Shown: positions 1 through 12,665, counted from the first letter of the stretch. The stretch: DNA of 64,000 bases from Eurosta solidaginis (GCF_040869045.1 NC_090319.1:347738302-347802301), one strand, 5' to 3'. A program made the numbers and translations. The notes: generated from the letters alone by a model not told the origin.

Positions 1-753
1 TAAATATGCACACTAAGGAAGCAAACAAGTAGGTGGCAAGTATACGGGCCACTTGCAAATCCATTGCCAGACAGTTGTCGCATGACAGACGGCAAATGTG
101 TGGCATAAGGCTTTTGCCAATGTGAGCTGCAATTTGTAATGCAAGTTGCAGTAAAGTGCGAGGTTTGCCGACGGCATGCAGGCTGGAATGACAACGAACG
201 GGCTGTGCAACAAAAGCCGCCGGAGCAGTGTCTATTACTGGGAACATATATTGAAGCACATTTATATATATTCATATAATACAATACGGATGCATATACA
301 TATACATATTTATTTATGTGTGCGCATGATTACACACATATGGAGTTCAATGCTATTGCAGCAAACTAGTGGCGGTGCAATGCTCACGGCCAAGGTTGAC
401 ACTCATCAGCATAATGACGACGAAAATAATAATGAACCTAAAAGCAATCTTAATAATGACTCTTGCATTTATTTTGCTGTAGATAACTGTTGTATTCGCC
501 CGGTTGACGTACAAAGTTTTAGGTAAATTTAAGCCGGCTATTGCAACAGGAAAGTCGACGGCATCATGTGGCAAAACTACTTGGTCGGGATATGGCTGTG
601 ACAACGCCAATGGCAGTGCACCAAAACGGCTGGGATATCAGCACTGACAGGCGGTTCGAGGTTAGCAATGAAGCCTTACAATTGAATAGAATGAAAAGTG
701 ATACGTTGAAATAACCAGTGAAGCGAATATACAGTAAATTCGTATAAGATTTT
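1..753. other. AT-rich spacer, no gene seen
   Basis: Open frames here are short and overlap on both strands without any recognisable domain. The stretch around 255-340 is rich in ATATAC/CATATA runs, typical of fly intergenic or intronic DNA. I see no repeat family boundary until the element that starts at 754. Confidence 0.6.
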
Positions 754-3700
754 TATACTCAGTTGAGCAGAGCTCACAGAGTATATTAAGTTTGATTGGA
801 TAACGGTTGGTTGTACATATATAAAGGAATCGAGATAGATATAGACTTCCATATATCAAAATAATCAGGATCGAAAAAAAATTTGATTGAGCCATGTCCG
901 TCCGTCCGTGCGTCCGTTAACACGATAACTTGAGTAAATTTTGAGCTATCTTGATGAAATTTGGTATGTAGATTCCCGGGTACTCATCTCAGATCGCTAT
1001 TTAAAATGAACGATATCGGACTATAACCACGCCCACTTTTTCGATATCGAAAATTTCGAAAAACCGAAAAAATGCGATAATTCATTGCCAAAGGCAATTA
1101 AAGCGATGAAACTTGGCAGATGGGTTGACGTTATGACGCAGAATAGAAAATTAGTAAGATTTTGGACAACGGGCGTGGCACCGCCCACTTTTACAAGAAG
1201 GTAATTTAAAAGTTTTGCAAGCTGTAATTTGGCAGTCGTTGAAGATATCATGATGAAATTTGGCAGGAACGCTGCTACTATTACTATATATGTGCTAAAT
1301 AAAAATTAGCAAAATTGGATGAAGAACACGCCCACTTTTTAAAAAAAAAAATTTTTAAATTCAAATTTTAACAAAAAATTTAATATCTTTACTGTATATA
1401 AGTAAATTAAGTCAAAATTCAACTCCTGTAATGATATGATGCAACAAAATATAAAAATAAAAGAAAATTTCAAAATGGGCGTGGCTCCGCCCATTTTCAT
1501 TTCGTTTGTATAGAATACTTTTAATGCCATAAGTCGAACAAAAATTTACCAATCCTTCTCAAATTTGGTAGGTACATAGATTCTATGACGGTAACTGTTC
1601 TCTGTGAAAATGGCCGAAATCGGTGGAAGCCACGCCCAGTTTTTATACACAGTCCACCGTTTGTCCTTCCGCTCGGCTGTTAACACAATAACTTGAGCAA
1701 AAACCGATATATCTTTACTAAACTTAGCCCACCTACTTACCTGAACTCACTTTATCTTGGTATAAAAAATAGCCGAAATCCGACCATAACCACGCCCACT
1801 TTATCGATATCGAAAATTACGAAAAATGAAAAAAATGCCATAATTCTATACCAAATACGAAAAAAGGGATGAAACATGGTAACTGGATTGGTTTATTGAC
1901 GCAAAATATAACTTTGGAAAAAATTTTGTAAAATGGGTGTGACACCTACCATATTAAGTAGAAGAAAATGAAAAAGTTCTACAAGGCAAAATCAACAGCC
2001 CTTGGAATCTTGGCAGGAATACTGTTAGTGGTATTGCATATATAAATAAATTAGCAGTACCCGACAGATGATTTTCTGGATCACCTGGTCCACATTTTGG
2101 TCGATATCGCGAGAACACCTTCACATATACATCTAAGGGCCACTCGCTTTTAAAACCGTCATTAATACCTTTAATTTGATATCCATATCGTACAAACACA
2201 TTCTAGAGTCACCCCTGGCCCACCCTAATGGCGATATCTCGAAAAGGCGTCCACCTATAGACCTAATGCCCACTCCCTCTTAAAATGCTCAGTAACACCT
2301 TTCGTTTGATACCCATATCGTACAAACATTCTAGAGTCACCTCTGGCCCACCCTAATGGCGATATCTCGAAAAGGCGTCCACCTATAGACCTAATGCCCA
2401 CTCCCTCTTAAAATGCTCAGTAACACCTTTCGTTTGATACCCATATCGTACAAACATTCTAGAGTCACCCCTGGCCCACCCTATTGGCGATGTCTCGAAA
2501 AGGCCACCTATAGACCTAATGCCCACTCCCTCTTAAAATGCTCAGTAACACATTTCGTTTGATACCCATATCGTACAAACATTCTAGAGTCCCCCTGGCC
2601 CACACTAATGGCGATATCTCGAAAAGGCGTCCACCTATAGACCTAATGCCCACTCCCTCTTAAAATGCTCAGTAACACCTTTCGTTTGATACCCATGTCG
2701 TACAAACACATTCTAGAGTCACCACTGGCCCTCCCTAATGACGATATCTCGAAAAGGCGTCCACTTATAGACCTAATGCCCACTCCCTCTTAAAATGCTC
2801 AGTAACACCTTTCATTTGGTACCCATATCGTACAAACATTCTAGAGTCACCCTTGGTCCACCTTTATGGCGATATATCGAAAAGGCGTCCACCTATAGAA
2901 CTAAGGATTACTCCCTTTTAAGATACTCATTACCATCTTTCATTTGATACCCATATCATACAAACACATTCTAGAGTCACCCCTGGCCCACCCTAATGGC
3001 GACATTTCGAAAAGGCGTCCACCTATAGACCTATTGCCCACTCCCTCTTAAAATGCTCAGTAACACTTTTCGTTTTATACCCATATCGTACAAACATTCT
3101 AGAGTCACCCCTGGCCCACCCTAATGGCAATATCTCGAAAAGGCGTCCACCTATAGACCTAATGCCCACTCCCTCTTAAAATGCTCAGTAACACCTTTCA
3201 TTTGATTCCCATATCGTACAAACACATTCTAGAGACACCCCTGGTCCACCTTTATGGCGATATCTCGAAACGGCGGCCACCTATGGACTAAGGATCACTC
3301 CTTTTCAAAATACTCATTAACAGCTTTCCTTTGATACCCATATCGTACAAACATATTCTAGAGTCACCCCTGGTCCACCTTTATGGCGATTTCTCGAAAA
3401 GGCGTTCACCTATAGAACTAAAGCCCATTCCCTTTTAAAATACTCATTACCACCTTTCATTTGATACCCATATCGTACAAACACATTCTAGAGTCACCCC
3501 TGGTCCACCTTAATGGCGATATCTCGAAAGGGCGTCCACCGATAGACCTAAGGCCCACTCCCTCTTAAAATGCTCAGTAACACCTTTCATTTGATACCCA
3601 TATCGTACAAACAAATTCTAGAGTCAGCCCTGGTCCACCTTTATGGCGATATTCCTAAATGGCGTCCATCCATAGAACTATGGCCTACTCTCTCTTAAAA

Positions 3701-3861
3701 TACTCTTTAATACCTTCCATTTGATACACATGTCATACAACCACATTCCAAGGTTACCCTAGGTTCATTTTCCTACATGGTGATTTTCCTTATTTTGTCT
3801 CCATAGCTCTCAACTGAGTATGTAATGTTCGGTTACACCCGAACTTAGCCTTCCTTACTTG
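754..3861 (+). mobile_element. Large non-coding repeat, copy A (Helentron/DINE-like)
   Basis: It begins TATACTCAGTTGAGC and ends with CTCAACTGAGTA, then a hairpin (GTTCGG-TTACAC-CCGAAC) and CCTTCCTTACTTG followed by T's. Start and end carry the same 12-base word inverted, a subterminal inverted repeat. Inside are AT-rich modules each carrying ACCACGCCCAC, often paired as GGGCGTGGC...GCCC, then a tandem array near the 3' end. The same order recurs in copies B (9352), C (27845, inverted), D (43838, inverted) and E (47639). No frame encodes a recognisable protein. Subterminal inverted repeats, a 3' hairpin, T-rich flanks and a central array match what is described for Helentron-derived DINE-1 elements; the assignment to that class is inference. 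Confidence 0.7.
2200..3760 (+). repeat. Satellite-like tandem array in copy A, period about 128 bp
   Basis: About twelve monomers, each marked by CTAGAGTCACC (first starts at 2203, 2331, 2459, 2584) followed by GATATCTCGAAAAGGCG and CATATCGTACAAACA. Spacing is 125-132 bases. Monomers are 85-95 percent alike by eye, with the last four more divergent. The same monomer occurs inverted in copies C and D and at low copy in B, so the array expands and contracts within one element family. Confidence 0.9.
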
Positions 3862-4295
3862 TTTTACTTAAAGTTTGGGTTTTGCCATTCGAGGTATGCA
3901 CATGTTAAAACTTATAAAACTTCAAAGTTCTGCTGGAATCGAATGCATCGAATACTTAGATCCAAGCATAAGTATTATTTTCTAAATCAAAACTCTCGTA
4001 TTTTGTAATTTCGTTTGTACTCCCAACAGAGTATGTAGGTCATATATCGCGACGTTTGGAAATTCTCAGGATGGAAGATAATAGACTTGTTCGGATATGA
4101 AACCAAATTCTTGCCCAAAAGGCATAAGGGTATCGGGTCAGTCATCTCCCAGGCAGAGAAATGTTCTTTCAGAAAAGCTTTGAACTTTTGCTGCCAGGAC
4201 GGTATTAATATTTTATTTCTCCCTATTCTAACTAGTGGATTAGGATATAGATCGAATCAGTCCAAGCCTTGTCTCAGAAAATCGCATATACTGGG
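3862..4295. other. Spacer, no recognised gene
   Basis: An open frame for 105 residues begins at 4087 on the plus strand and runs into the foldback element at 4296-4592. Its product has no domain that I recognise, and its C-terminal third is transposon sequence, so I do not call it a gene. Confidence 0.5.
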
Positions 4296-4592
4296 ACTGC
4301 TGAGTGGATTATCACCCTGTCCCGTCTATCGTTTTAAAAACTACCAATCTCGTAAAGCTTTTGGAAAGCGCACTATTTCAGAATTTGTTCCAAAACTTTG
4401 TTGATGAACGCCCTACATCAGAAATTGTTTCAAGACGCCCCATATGAAGATAAATTCAATGTATTTTGAATATCGAACACTGAGATATGGCGTTTTTGAA
4501 ACAAAGTCTGTAGTAGGTATTTATTAAAAATTTACTGAGATAAGACGTTTTTGAAACGGCCGCCGAGATAGGGTGATATTCCACTCAGCAGT
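4296..4592. mobile_element. Foldback MITE
   Basis: The left end ACTGCTGAGTGG and right end CCACTCAGCAGT are inverted copies; over the first 29 bases the arms match at 26. Weaker inverted similarity continues inward (TTTCAAAAACG-like words on both sides), so most of the 297 bases can fold on itself. No coding capacity. I could not find a convincing target-site duplication, so the exact ends are uncertain. Confidence 0.65.
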
Positions 4593-4929
4593 ACACATAT
4601 ATTTAGAATTCTTGATCATAAACTCTCGTTCAGTCACCGAATGGCATTGTAAAGCTCAGTGCCCTAATGTTTTCTTAAGTGGACACAGCATGGTCTACGG
4701 CGGAGTGCTCTGAATCCATTTCAAGCACGACAGCCTAGTCTTCGTACCAAAATGGCAGTGGTTTTGCCCAACCAAGGACTCCTAATTCAGTATAACCCTC
4801 TTTAACCCATCACATTCCGTTTCCATTATTGGTCATATCGCCTAAACGGTGGTAAGTACTGTACAACAACAACAAGAACACACAAATCTCTGTCCTAGAT
4901 TCGACCTTCAAGGCTGTTGGTGACCTAGA
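4593..4929. other. Spacer next to Jockey relic
   Basis: No gene or clear repeat boundary. It may contain unrecognisable upstream parts of the LINE reverse transcriptase that becomes readable from about 4930. Confidence 0.4.
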
Positions 4930-6045
4930 TCTGGGGCAGCCGATGGTACGCTTTGAAAGTATATAAAGGTACAGGGGTGCCTCAGGCAGTTGTCCTTTTC
5001 CCACTTCTCTTTTATGTCTACTCATCAAACCCGCTTTCCCCACCAGAAGGAGCGGCTTTCATTACCTCGTCCGACGACTGCACGTAAATAGCAACATAAC
5101 CTGGTCATTCAATAGATGAATTAATTTATTAAATAAATAGCTATCTCCCCAGTTTTTCTAATTACCTCACTTTGCGCGACCTGGTACTATCACCGGCTAA
5201 ATAAACGGTCACTTTGTTTACGACGTGGAAGGAGCAGATGTCGTAAATATTGGCTGCTCACGGTGATGGTATAACTCTACCGACTGTCAGTCGCCCGAAG
5301 ATCTAAAAGCTATCGTTGGATAACATTCTTATCTTCCAGGCGCATGCACCCGAAATTGTATCTAAAGTACAACGTCAAACCACAACTCTCAAGTCGCTTG
5401 GAAACTTAAGGAAGCACTGCTTACAACTTACAAAGTAGCTGGCTGACCGCTCGTGTGCTAGACGTCGCCAGTCTTGTCGCCTAATCTGAAAAACACACAA
5501 TAGAAAAGGCTGCAGGCCTGCCAAAACTCTGCACTAAAAACTGCTACGCGGTGTCTCCGTATTGTCTCTGAGCATCATTTACATGGTTACGTAAAAGTGA
5601 TCCACATAAAAGAGCATAACGAAATGCTAAACAGACAATTTTGACTAAATTGTCACAAATCTGCACATCCCAGTAAACAACTGCTTTATCCAGCCTCCAA
5701 GAGAGATAAATAAACATCTCCGTTGGCACTATGATGAGATCCCACACCTGCCTATGCAGAAATTTGATCCAGATAAGCAAAAGGAGGTCTCAAGCATAAT
5801 CCATATACATAGAATCCAACCCTGGCATACGTAATGTTTGCCCTGCATTTGATGTAACCCACATGACACCAGCCATCTTTTTAATTGTAATCTGGAACCT
5901 ATGCCTCTAACAGCATAATACCTAGGGTCCAACCATGTTGTAACTGGTAGTTTCTTTGAACTCCCGTTGGAGAACTTTTATGGTGATTTGTGAGTGGTCG
6001 CCGCACCTATTGATGTGGCAAAGCACTATTAACACAACAACCATT
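4930..6045 (+). pseudogene. Degenerate Jockey-like LINE, reverse transcriptase to 3' end
   Basis: Reading the plus strand in shifting frames gives reverse transcriptase landmarks. At about 4972-5090, GVPQAVVLFPLLF is followed by a DDCT remnant of the catalytic YADD box. At about 5490-5670, words resembling HWKKLQ, CQNSALRTATG and HNEMLNRQFL mark the conserved post-RT region of Jockey-clade elements. At 5840-5930 comes a Cys-rich tail with CPACNVTPHDTSHLFNC. It ends near AAAGCACTATTAACACAACAAC, like the 3' ends at 17.4 and 34.7 kb. Many stops and frameshifts show that it is dead. The clade call rests on these motifs only. Confidence 0.75.
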
Positions 6046-8019
6046 CATATGGGTCTTTATTCTGAGTTGAAGTTATTGCGTCCTAAAAGTTTATGTTGCA
6101 CAGTGTTAATCAGGCAAATAAAGGCAGCCAAATGGTTCATTATATATCTATAATAATATGTTATCGTGCTCATTTAAAATGGATTAAATATATCAAATAG
6201 AATATTTATATGCTAGAGCTTTGCCAAAGGTACTTACCCAAAATCATAGGGAAGCAATCCAAATAATATTCTCGTATAATCCGCTTGAAAATGTAAATGA
6301 GCTCGGTTACTACAGCAATTTGCCACTACAACAGCAACAACACAAATTTTTGGTGTTTGCAATTCAATTTGCCATAACGCGGATGCAACAACACTTTAAC
6401 GTTGCAACATAAAACAACACAAAATAATCGTGTGCAATAACGTAAACTAACACAAACTAAAACACAACTTAATAGGCATGTAGATATGTGTGTGTGTGTG
6501 TGTGTGTGTTGTAATGACTAAGACATAAATTAGCGTCGAATGGCTTTTCCAGTTTGCTTCAGTTCGTTAGTTACATTTGGTTATTATTACATAACTATTG
6601 TTGTTATATTTGCTTTTGGTGCAATTAAACCTTTAGTTTGTTGTTGTTTGTTTAGTTGTTGTTGGTACGGTGCACTTAATCCACATTAACTATGGCAACA
6701 ACACAAAAAAAGGACACAACTTAATGGCAATGGCGAGAAGGGGCAGGATCATCAAAATATGCACGAATTTACGCATGAAAGCAATTTTAATATAAACAAG
6801 CAGCAAAAGTGAATTAGGTTGTTTGTAGTACAAAGATATGTAACAGTTTATTGTATATACATATGTATGTTTGTTTGTAACAGGCACAATAACACAGGCA
6901 CAATCAAAGACAATGAAGGCGCGAAATGCTTGCGAGGAGGTGATTACAATTGAGCAGCGCGAGCCTTAAGGCAAATTAAGTGCATTCACGGACTACTCAA
7001 AATTTCGCGGACTGCAGGTTTACAGATTTACAGTTGAATACACGCACCAGTTGTATATATATTTATAAAATTTTTTTTTTTTTTTGGCAACACAAAGTTA
7101 TATTCACTCGATCACCAGAACGGAAACGGAAGTTGAATGGCGGTCACAAATGCGCGCGAAAATGATGGCTTCGGATTTGCTATAAAGCACAAAATGGCTT
7201 GGTTTTTTTTTTATTTTTATATATTTTTTTGTTTTTTTTTTTTTTCAAAGTGATTGCGGTTCTGAATAATGGTTTTGATTTTCTGATATTGTTTTCACTG
7301 AATTTTCACTTTCATTAAGAAGTTGCTAATTGCAATTTGATGTTAGTAGGTCTGCTTGCTGGCTATATTTTTCGAAGAATCAGAATCAATCTATACAAAA
7401 ACAAATACAATATTATCCCTTAAAATTAAGTAATATCTAATATAAAAAATAGGCACCACAAATATATATCATTACATTTTTTGTTCATATAAATTACAGC
7501 CACATTGCAATAAAGCCGACGTCTCACAAAATATTTTTTGCTAAGCAATATATTTTATTTTGGCACGTTTGATTTTTTTTTTTTTTTTTTACTTTTTTAT
7601 TTGCACTTTCACCTAGACACAGGGATACGGAAAGGGACTCTTTAGTATAATGTATTTTCCTCGAATTCTACATACGCGAAACATCAAGGCTGATTTGGTC
7701 TTCCTATTATAATGGGTCCAAAAATAAGTTTCACTGACCGTGATATTGTAAGCCTGACTGCGAGATTCGGCGGATTAAGGACATTGTTCATACTTAGAAA
7801 AACTACCCACTTAAACTGGGCCCTCCACATCCAGCGCAAGTCTCCGTATCGGAGACTTTCCACGTTAGATTTACGGACCGTTACGAGTTGTTGAGTGCCA
7901 GTAGCTCAAATTATTTCATAATGTGCTGTATATCTGTATAATATCAACAAAGTCCTACAAATTAAAAAATTGTATTTAATTTTTTTTAGTTTGCCTACAT
8001 TAATATACTAACACTTCTT
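6046..8019. other. AT-rich spacer with homopolymer T tracts
   Basis: The stretch holds long T runs (7070-7085, 7202-7245, 7570-7592), CAACA-rich sequence and a TG microsatellite, but no coding sequence I can defend. The 60-65 residue open frames here lack domains and codon bias. Confidence 0.55.
6486..6510. repeat. (TG)n microsatellite
   Basis: About eleven uninterrupted TG dinucleotides. Confidence 0.9.
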
Positions 8020-8430
8020 TTGACGTAACTTTGTTATCGACGTGATATCGAAAAATTATCGACTTGTTATTGGTGTGTTACTAATTTTTTTTCGGCGTGT
8101 TACTGAGTTGTTATCGAAAAGCTAACGACGCGTCATCAAAAAGTTTTCGATTCGTTCTAGAAAAATTATCAATTTCATATAGGCGTCTTATTAATTTGTT
8201 AAAGTCTTTAAGTGAGATATCCATAAAGCTTTACAATATTATCGATGACACATATGTAACCCTTCGATAACATGCCGATAAGAAATCAATTAAAAGCCAA
8301 TGACTAGGCGACAACAATCCGATAGTCAACCAATAACCCTGCGATAATAGTTCGCTATCGTGATTAGCCGATAATAAAACAATATTCACTTGTAGTTATC
8401 GCTCGTTACCGATAAGAAACCAACGAAGCT
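8020..8430. repeat. TTATCGA-rich foldback tract
   Basis: The left half repeats words such as GTTATCGA and TTATCGAAAAG every 15-25 bases. The right half is rich in the complementary sense (CGATAACA, CGATAAGAAA, CGATAATA). The tract is therefore a degenerate inverted array. The same word family makes up 61030-62130. No protein coding is apparent. Confidence 0.65.
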
Positions 8431-8630
8431 CTCAAATTCCGAAGATATTTGTTTCTTGTAAGCTTATCCTGTTGTTGCCTAACTTCAACCCATGGGCGAG
8501 CTCTACATATATAGTTAATTTATAAAGCTTAGCTTTCTAGAAGCACATTTGCATGTTTACACATCGAACTACACGAGCCTCATATACTGACGTCTCTCTC
8601 CTGATAACTTCATACATTATTTTTAGCATT
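8430..8630. other. Spacer
   Basis: Short unannotated link between two repeats; nothing recognised. Confidence 0.5.
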
Positions 8631-8631
8631 T

Positions 8632-9130
8632 TTAATGTCAATATTATTATTTTTATACCTATCATGAAATGTTATATTAAGTTTGTTACGAAACTTAAAA
8701 CTGTAAGTTCCTAAGTTCTTCTAGATAGATCCACCTATAAGTAAATCAAACTGATCTGGTTAACAATCTGGTTTGATTCAGCCATGTACATCTGTCGGTT
8801 TGAATGAAACTAGTCCCTGAATTTTTGAGATATCTTGATGAAATTTTGTCAGCGGGTATATTTTGGTGTCGGAATAGACATTTGTGTGAAACGACCGAAT
8901 CGGAAAACTAAAGCATATATCCCCCATACACACGATTTTTACGAAAAGAGGTTTCTTGGTCAAATCTTCCACAATTTACAGATATAATGGTCTAATATAT
9001 AGCATATATTCCATACAACCGATTGTTCAGATAAAAAGCTTTGTGTAACTTCTGCCCCATTTCAACAGCTAAAACTTTAAATTTCACCAAATACTTACGT
9101 ATTTGACGTATAAAAATATCTTATACAATC
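8632..9130 (+). repeat. Remnant of a second non-coding dispersed family
   Basis: It starts TTTTTATACCTATC and contains TATATTAAGTTTGTTACGAA, GCCATGTACATCTGTC and TTTTTGAGATATCTTGATGA. The last motifs recur at 23790-24170, which identifies a dispersed family. Its plan (TATACC start, GCCATGT..GTC, then a GAGATATCTTGATGAAATTT module) parallels copies A-E, but the sequence is distinct. No open frame of note. Confidence 0.55.
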
Positions 9131-9351
9131 GACTATTCGAGTTTTAAGAATGGGATAAGATTATAGCTCAGCTCCTTTCATCAAAGTTTGAAGTCTGCGG
9201 CACAGCCCAGGCACTCTCGTCCTTGCTTTATATTATTTTTGTTTTAAAATGAATAACGAAAGGACATTGCGCAAATTCAATAATGGCCCGAAGAGTAGGA
9301 TTGCGGAATTATTTCTTTTTATAGCCAAACGATTATGTCTTGCAGATTTAT
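9131..9351. other. Spacer with short dispersed similarity
   Basis: The segment around 9175-9235 (AAGTTTGAAGTC ... CACAGCC ... CCTTGC) resembles 52590-52660 in the same order. This suggests a short ancient repeat; nothing else is recognised. Confidence 0.4.
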
Positions 9352-11037
9352 TATACTCAGCTGAGCAGAGCTCACAGAGTGTATTAATTATGTTCGAATA
9401 ACGGTATCACGGCGTAAACTAATCGAGATAAACATATACTTCTATATATCAAAATTATCTGGGCAAAAAAAGAAATTCATTTAGCCATGTCCGTCCGTCC
9501 GTTCGTAAACACGATAACTTGAGTAAATTTGAGGTATCTTAATGAAATTTGGTATGTAAGTTCCTGGGCACTCATCTCAGATCGCCACTTAAAATGAACG
9601 AAATCGGACTATAACCACGCACACGTTTTCGATATCGAAAATTTCGAAAAACCGAAAAAGTGCGATAACTCATTACCAAAGACGGATAAAGCGATGAAAC
9701 TTGGTAGGTGGATTGACCTTATGACGCAGAATAGAATATTAGAAAAATTTTGGAGAATGGGTTTCGCACCGCCCATTTTTAAAAGAAGGTTATTCAAAAG
9801 TTTTGCAAGCTGTAATTTGGCAGTCGTTGAATATATCATGATTAAATTTGGCAGGAACGTTACTCTTATTACTATATGTCTGCCTAATAAAAATTAGCAA
9901 AATCGGAGAACGACCACGCCTACTTTTTAAAAAAAAAATTTTTTTTAATTCAAATTTTAAAAGAAAAGTTAATATCTTTACAGTATATAAGTAAATTATG
10001 TCAACATTCAACTCCAGTAATGATATGATGCAACAAAATACAAAAATAAAAGAAAATTTAAAAATGGGCGTAGCTCCGCGCTTTTTCAATTAATTTGTCT
10101 AGAATACTTTTAATGCAATAAGTCGAACAACAATTTGCCAATCCTTGTTAAATTTGGTAGGTGCATAGATTCTATGACGGTAACTTATTTCTGTGAAAAA
10201 GGGCGAAATCGGTTGAAGCCGCGCCCAGTTTTTATACACAGTCCACCGTCTGTCCTTCCGTTCGGCCTTTAATACGATAACTTGAGCAAAAATCGATATA
10301 TCTTTACTAAACTTAGGTCACATACTTGCCTGAACTCACTCTATCTTGGTATGAAAAATGCCCGAAATCCGACTATGACCACGCCCACTTCTTCGATATC
10401 GAAAATTACGAAAAATGGAAAAAAATGCCATAATTCTATACCAATTACGAAAAAAGGAATGAAACATGGTAATTGGATTGGTTTATTGAGGCAAAATATA
10501 ACTTTAGAAAAAACTTTGTAAAATGGGTGTGACACCTACCATATTAAGCAGAAGAAAATGAAAAAGTTTTGCAGGGCGAAATCAAAAACCCTTGTAATCT
10601 TGGCAGGAATACTGTTCGTTGTATTACATATATAAATAAATTAGCGGTACCCGACAGATGATGCTCTGGGTCACCCTGGTCCACATATTTGTCGATATCT
10701 CGAAAACGCCCTCACATATGCAACTAAGTGCCACTCCCTTCTAAAACTCTCATTAATACCTTTAATTTGATACCCATATCGTACGAACACATTCTAGAGT
10801 CACCCGTGTTCCCCCTTAATGCGATATCTCGAAAATACGTCCACCGATAGAACTATGGTCCACTCCCTTTTAAAATACTCTTTAATACCTTCCATTTGAT
10901 ACCCATGTCATAAAAACACATTCCAGGGTTACCCTAGGTTCATTTTCCTACATGGTGGTTTTCCCTTATTTTGTCTTCAAAGCTCTCAGCTGAGTACGTA
11001 ATGTTCGGTTACACCCGCACTTAGCCTTCCTTACTTG
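9352..11037 (+). mobile_element. Large non-coding repeat, copy B
   Basis: It starts TATACTCAGCTGAGCAGAGC and ends CTCAGCTGAGTACG, a decayed hairpin (GTTCGGTTACACCCGCAC) and CCTTCCTTACTTG. Internal modules match copy A closely, but the satellite array is reduced to about two monomers (10660-10920), which accounts for most of the length difference (1.69 versus 3.11 kb). Open frames inside, for example on the minus strand at 9790-10089, follow the module sequence and are not genes. Confidence 0.7.
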
Positions 11038-12665
11038 TTTTTTATTAATTTCATTCAAATCAGATAATCATTAAAAGTCAAGAGCTCCCAGGCTCCAGAG
11101 TTCACTACTTATTGGGTTACATATATCTCCATAAAACAGCTTTTCGGGACAAAAACATAGGTCTAGGGCTAAAATTATTCTAAAGGTATATCGACAAATG
11201 CAAATCTTTTAATTTTCAAAACACCTTCTTCCAATATCTCTCCAAACACATATTTTGTGTCCTAATTCACTTCAAACAATGAAGTTCCTAGGTTTTTAAC
11301 CACAAATGGAATAACAACAATTTGGGCACCGTGATAATCCACATAGAGATGTGTGATAGTAGCCTTTCGTTCAGCAATCATATGCCGGTTTGTTATATAA
11401 ATTAAACCTTAGGGATAACTTGTTTTCATGTTGCTTTTCAGTTTTCGGCACGTGGCCTTTAATAACAAAGGCAACACAAACTCACTCACTTTTATGATTT
11501 TAAACACATTTATGAATTCACTAGACCTATGTATGTGAAGTAATACATACATATACTTGCATATGTATGTACATATGTTTCTATATTATTCACAAAGTCA
11601 CACCGCGTCAAAACAAGTGCCAAAAGCCAAAAAAGAAATCAATTTTTAAAACAAATAAGGCACGCGACGCAAAACGCGAACTCAAAATGCAATTGCAATT
11701 TTCAATGCGAATGCGAATTGCAATTCCGGATATGTGCGGTTTGTGTGAATTTTGTTGGTAATTACAAGCTCTAAGCGCACCGATATAATCTGTACCACAA
11801 AGATGAACGATGACGAATTTGCTAAAAAAATGCAACCAAAGTATACGAAACACGCCGGCAAACTGTGCAGCAAAACGGCCGGCTGATTGCTCGGGAGCCT
11901 GAAAGTCTAGGGCCAGAAAGTCAGCCACAACGCTAAAGCTAACGTCGACTTCGGTTGAAAAGTCTTCAGAGTCAGCGGCGTGAGAGACCGGCCCTTCAAA
12001 TGCAACGCGTCGCAGTCGAAAACAAATGTGGCGAGCCGCACTCAGATATATATATTTACAGTAGCTCACACATACATACGTGGGTGTGTGAACATTAACG
12101 CTTTTTCAGTTAAATAAAAGTAGGCAAACAGCAATATAGAAAGGTGGAAATATTGCATACGCTTTTACGGAGCATATTGTAACTGATACGACAACAACAT
12201 AAATAAACAAGCAAAAAGAACCGGCGTCCTGCCGCTACCGCTTTGCAATGACAAAATGCGCCTAAACAAATGCATGCAGACATATTTACATATATGTAGT
12301 GTTTGCTGTAGAAAAAGAGGTTGAGTGTAATGAATGAATAATGGTTGGCAGCTGTAGTGCGGTGTAAGGGTAATGTTTGACTGCTCCAGCTTAGGAAAAG
12401 GGTTCTAGCAACGTAGATCACAGAGAGTGCATTCTCATCGTTCCACACATATATTTATATGCACATATAAGACTACATAGGTATATATAAATGAGATCTC
12501 AATGTGTGGGTGGTAGTTTCCGTCCAAAAATTGCGACTACTCCGTGCATGCATTTAAAAAGGGTCAAAGAGTACTCTATATGCTAATTAAACACACGAAG
12601 CAACAAAACTTGATCAAAATCGGAAAAATTTGACTTTTAACCAAAATAAATATCCAGAGGTAAGG
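11038..12665. other. AT-rich spacer
   Basis: A 153-residue open frame on the minus strand (11608-12069) has no recognisable domain and reads through low-complexity sequence, so I treat it as chance. TATG/CATA repeats occur at 11530-11580 and near 12450-12490. Confidence 0.5.

Noticed and set aside
2200..3760. CRISPR-like array
   Set aside because: The whole unit of about 128 bp repeats, with no unique spacers alternating with short conserved repeats; the genome is eukaryotic.
4087..4404. 105-residue plus-strand frame as a gene
   Set aside because: It crosses into the foldback MITE and has no recognisable family.
9609..10521. Several 64-99 residue frames in copies A-D
   Set aside because: They recur because the repeat modules recur; frames differ between copies and carry no conserved protein.
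11608..12069. 153-residue minus-strand open frame
   Set aside because: No domain, no start context or splice support, overlapped by another frame; composition follows the base composition of the spacer.
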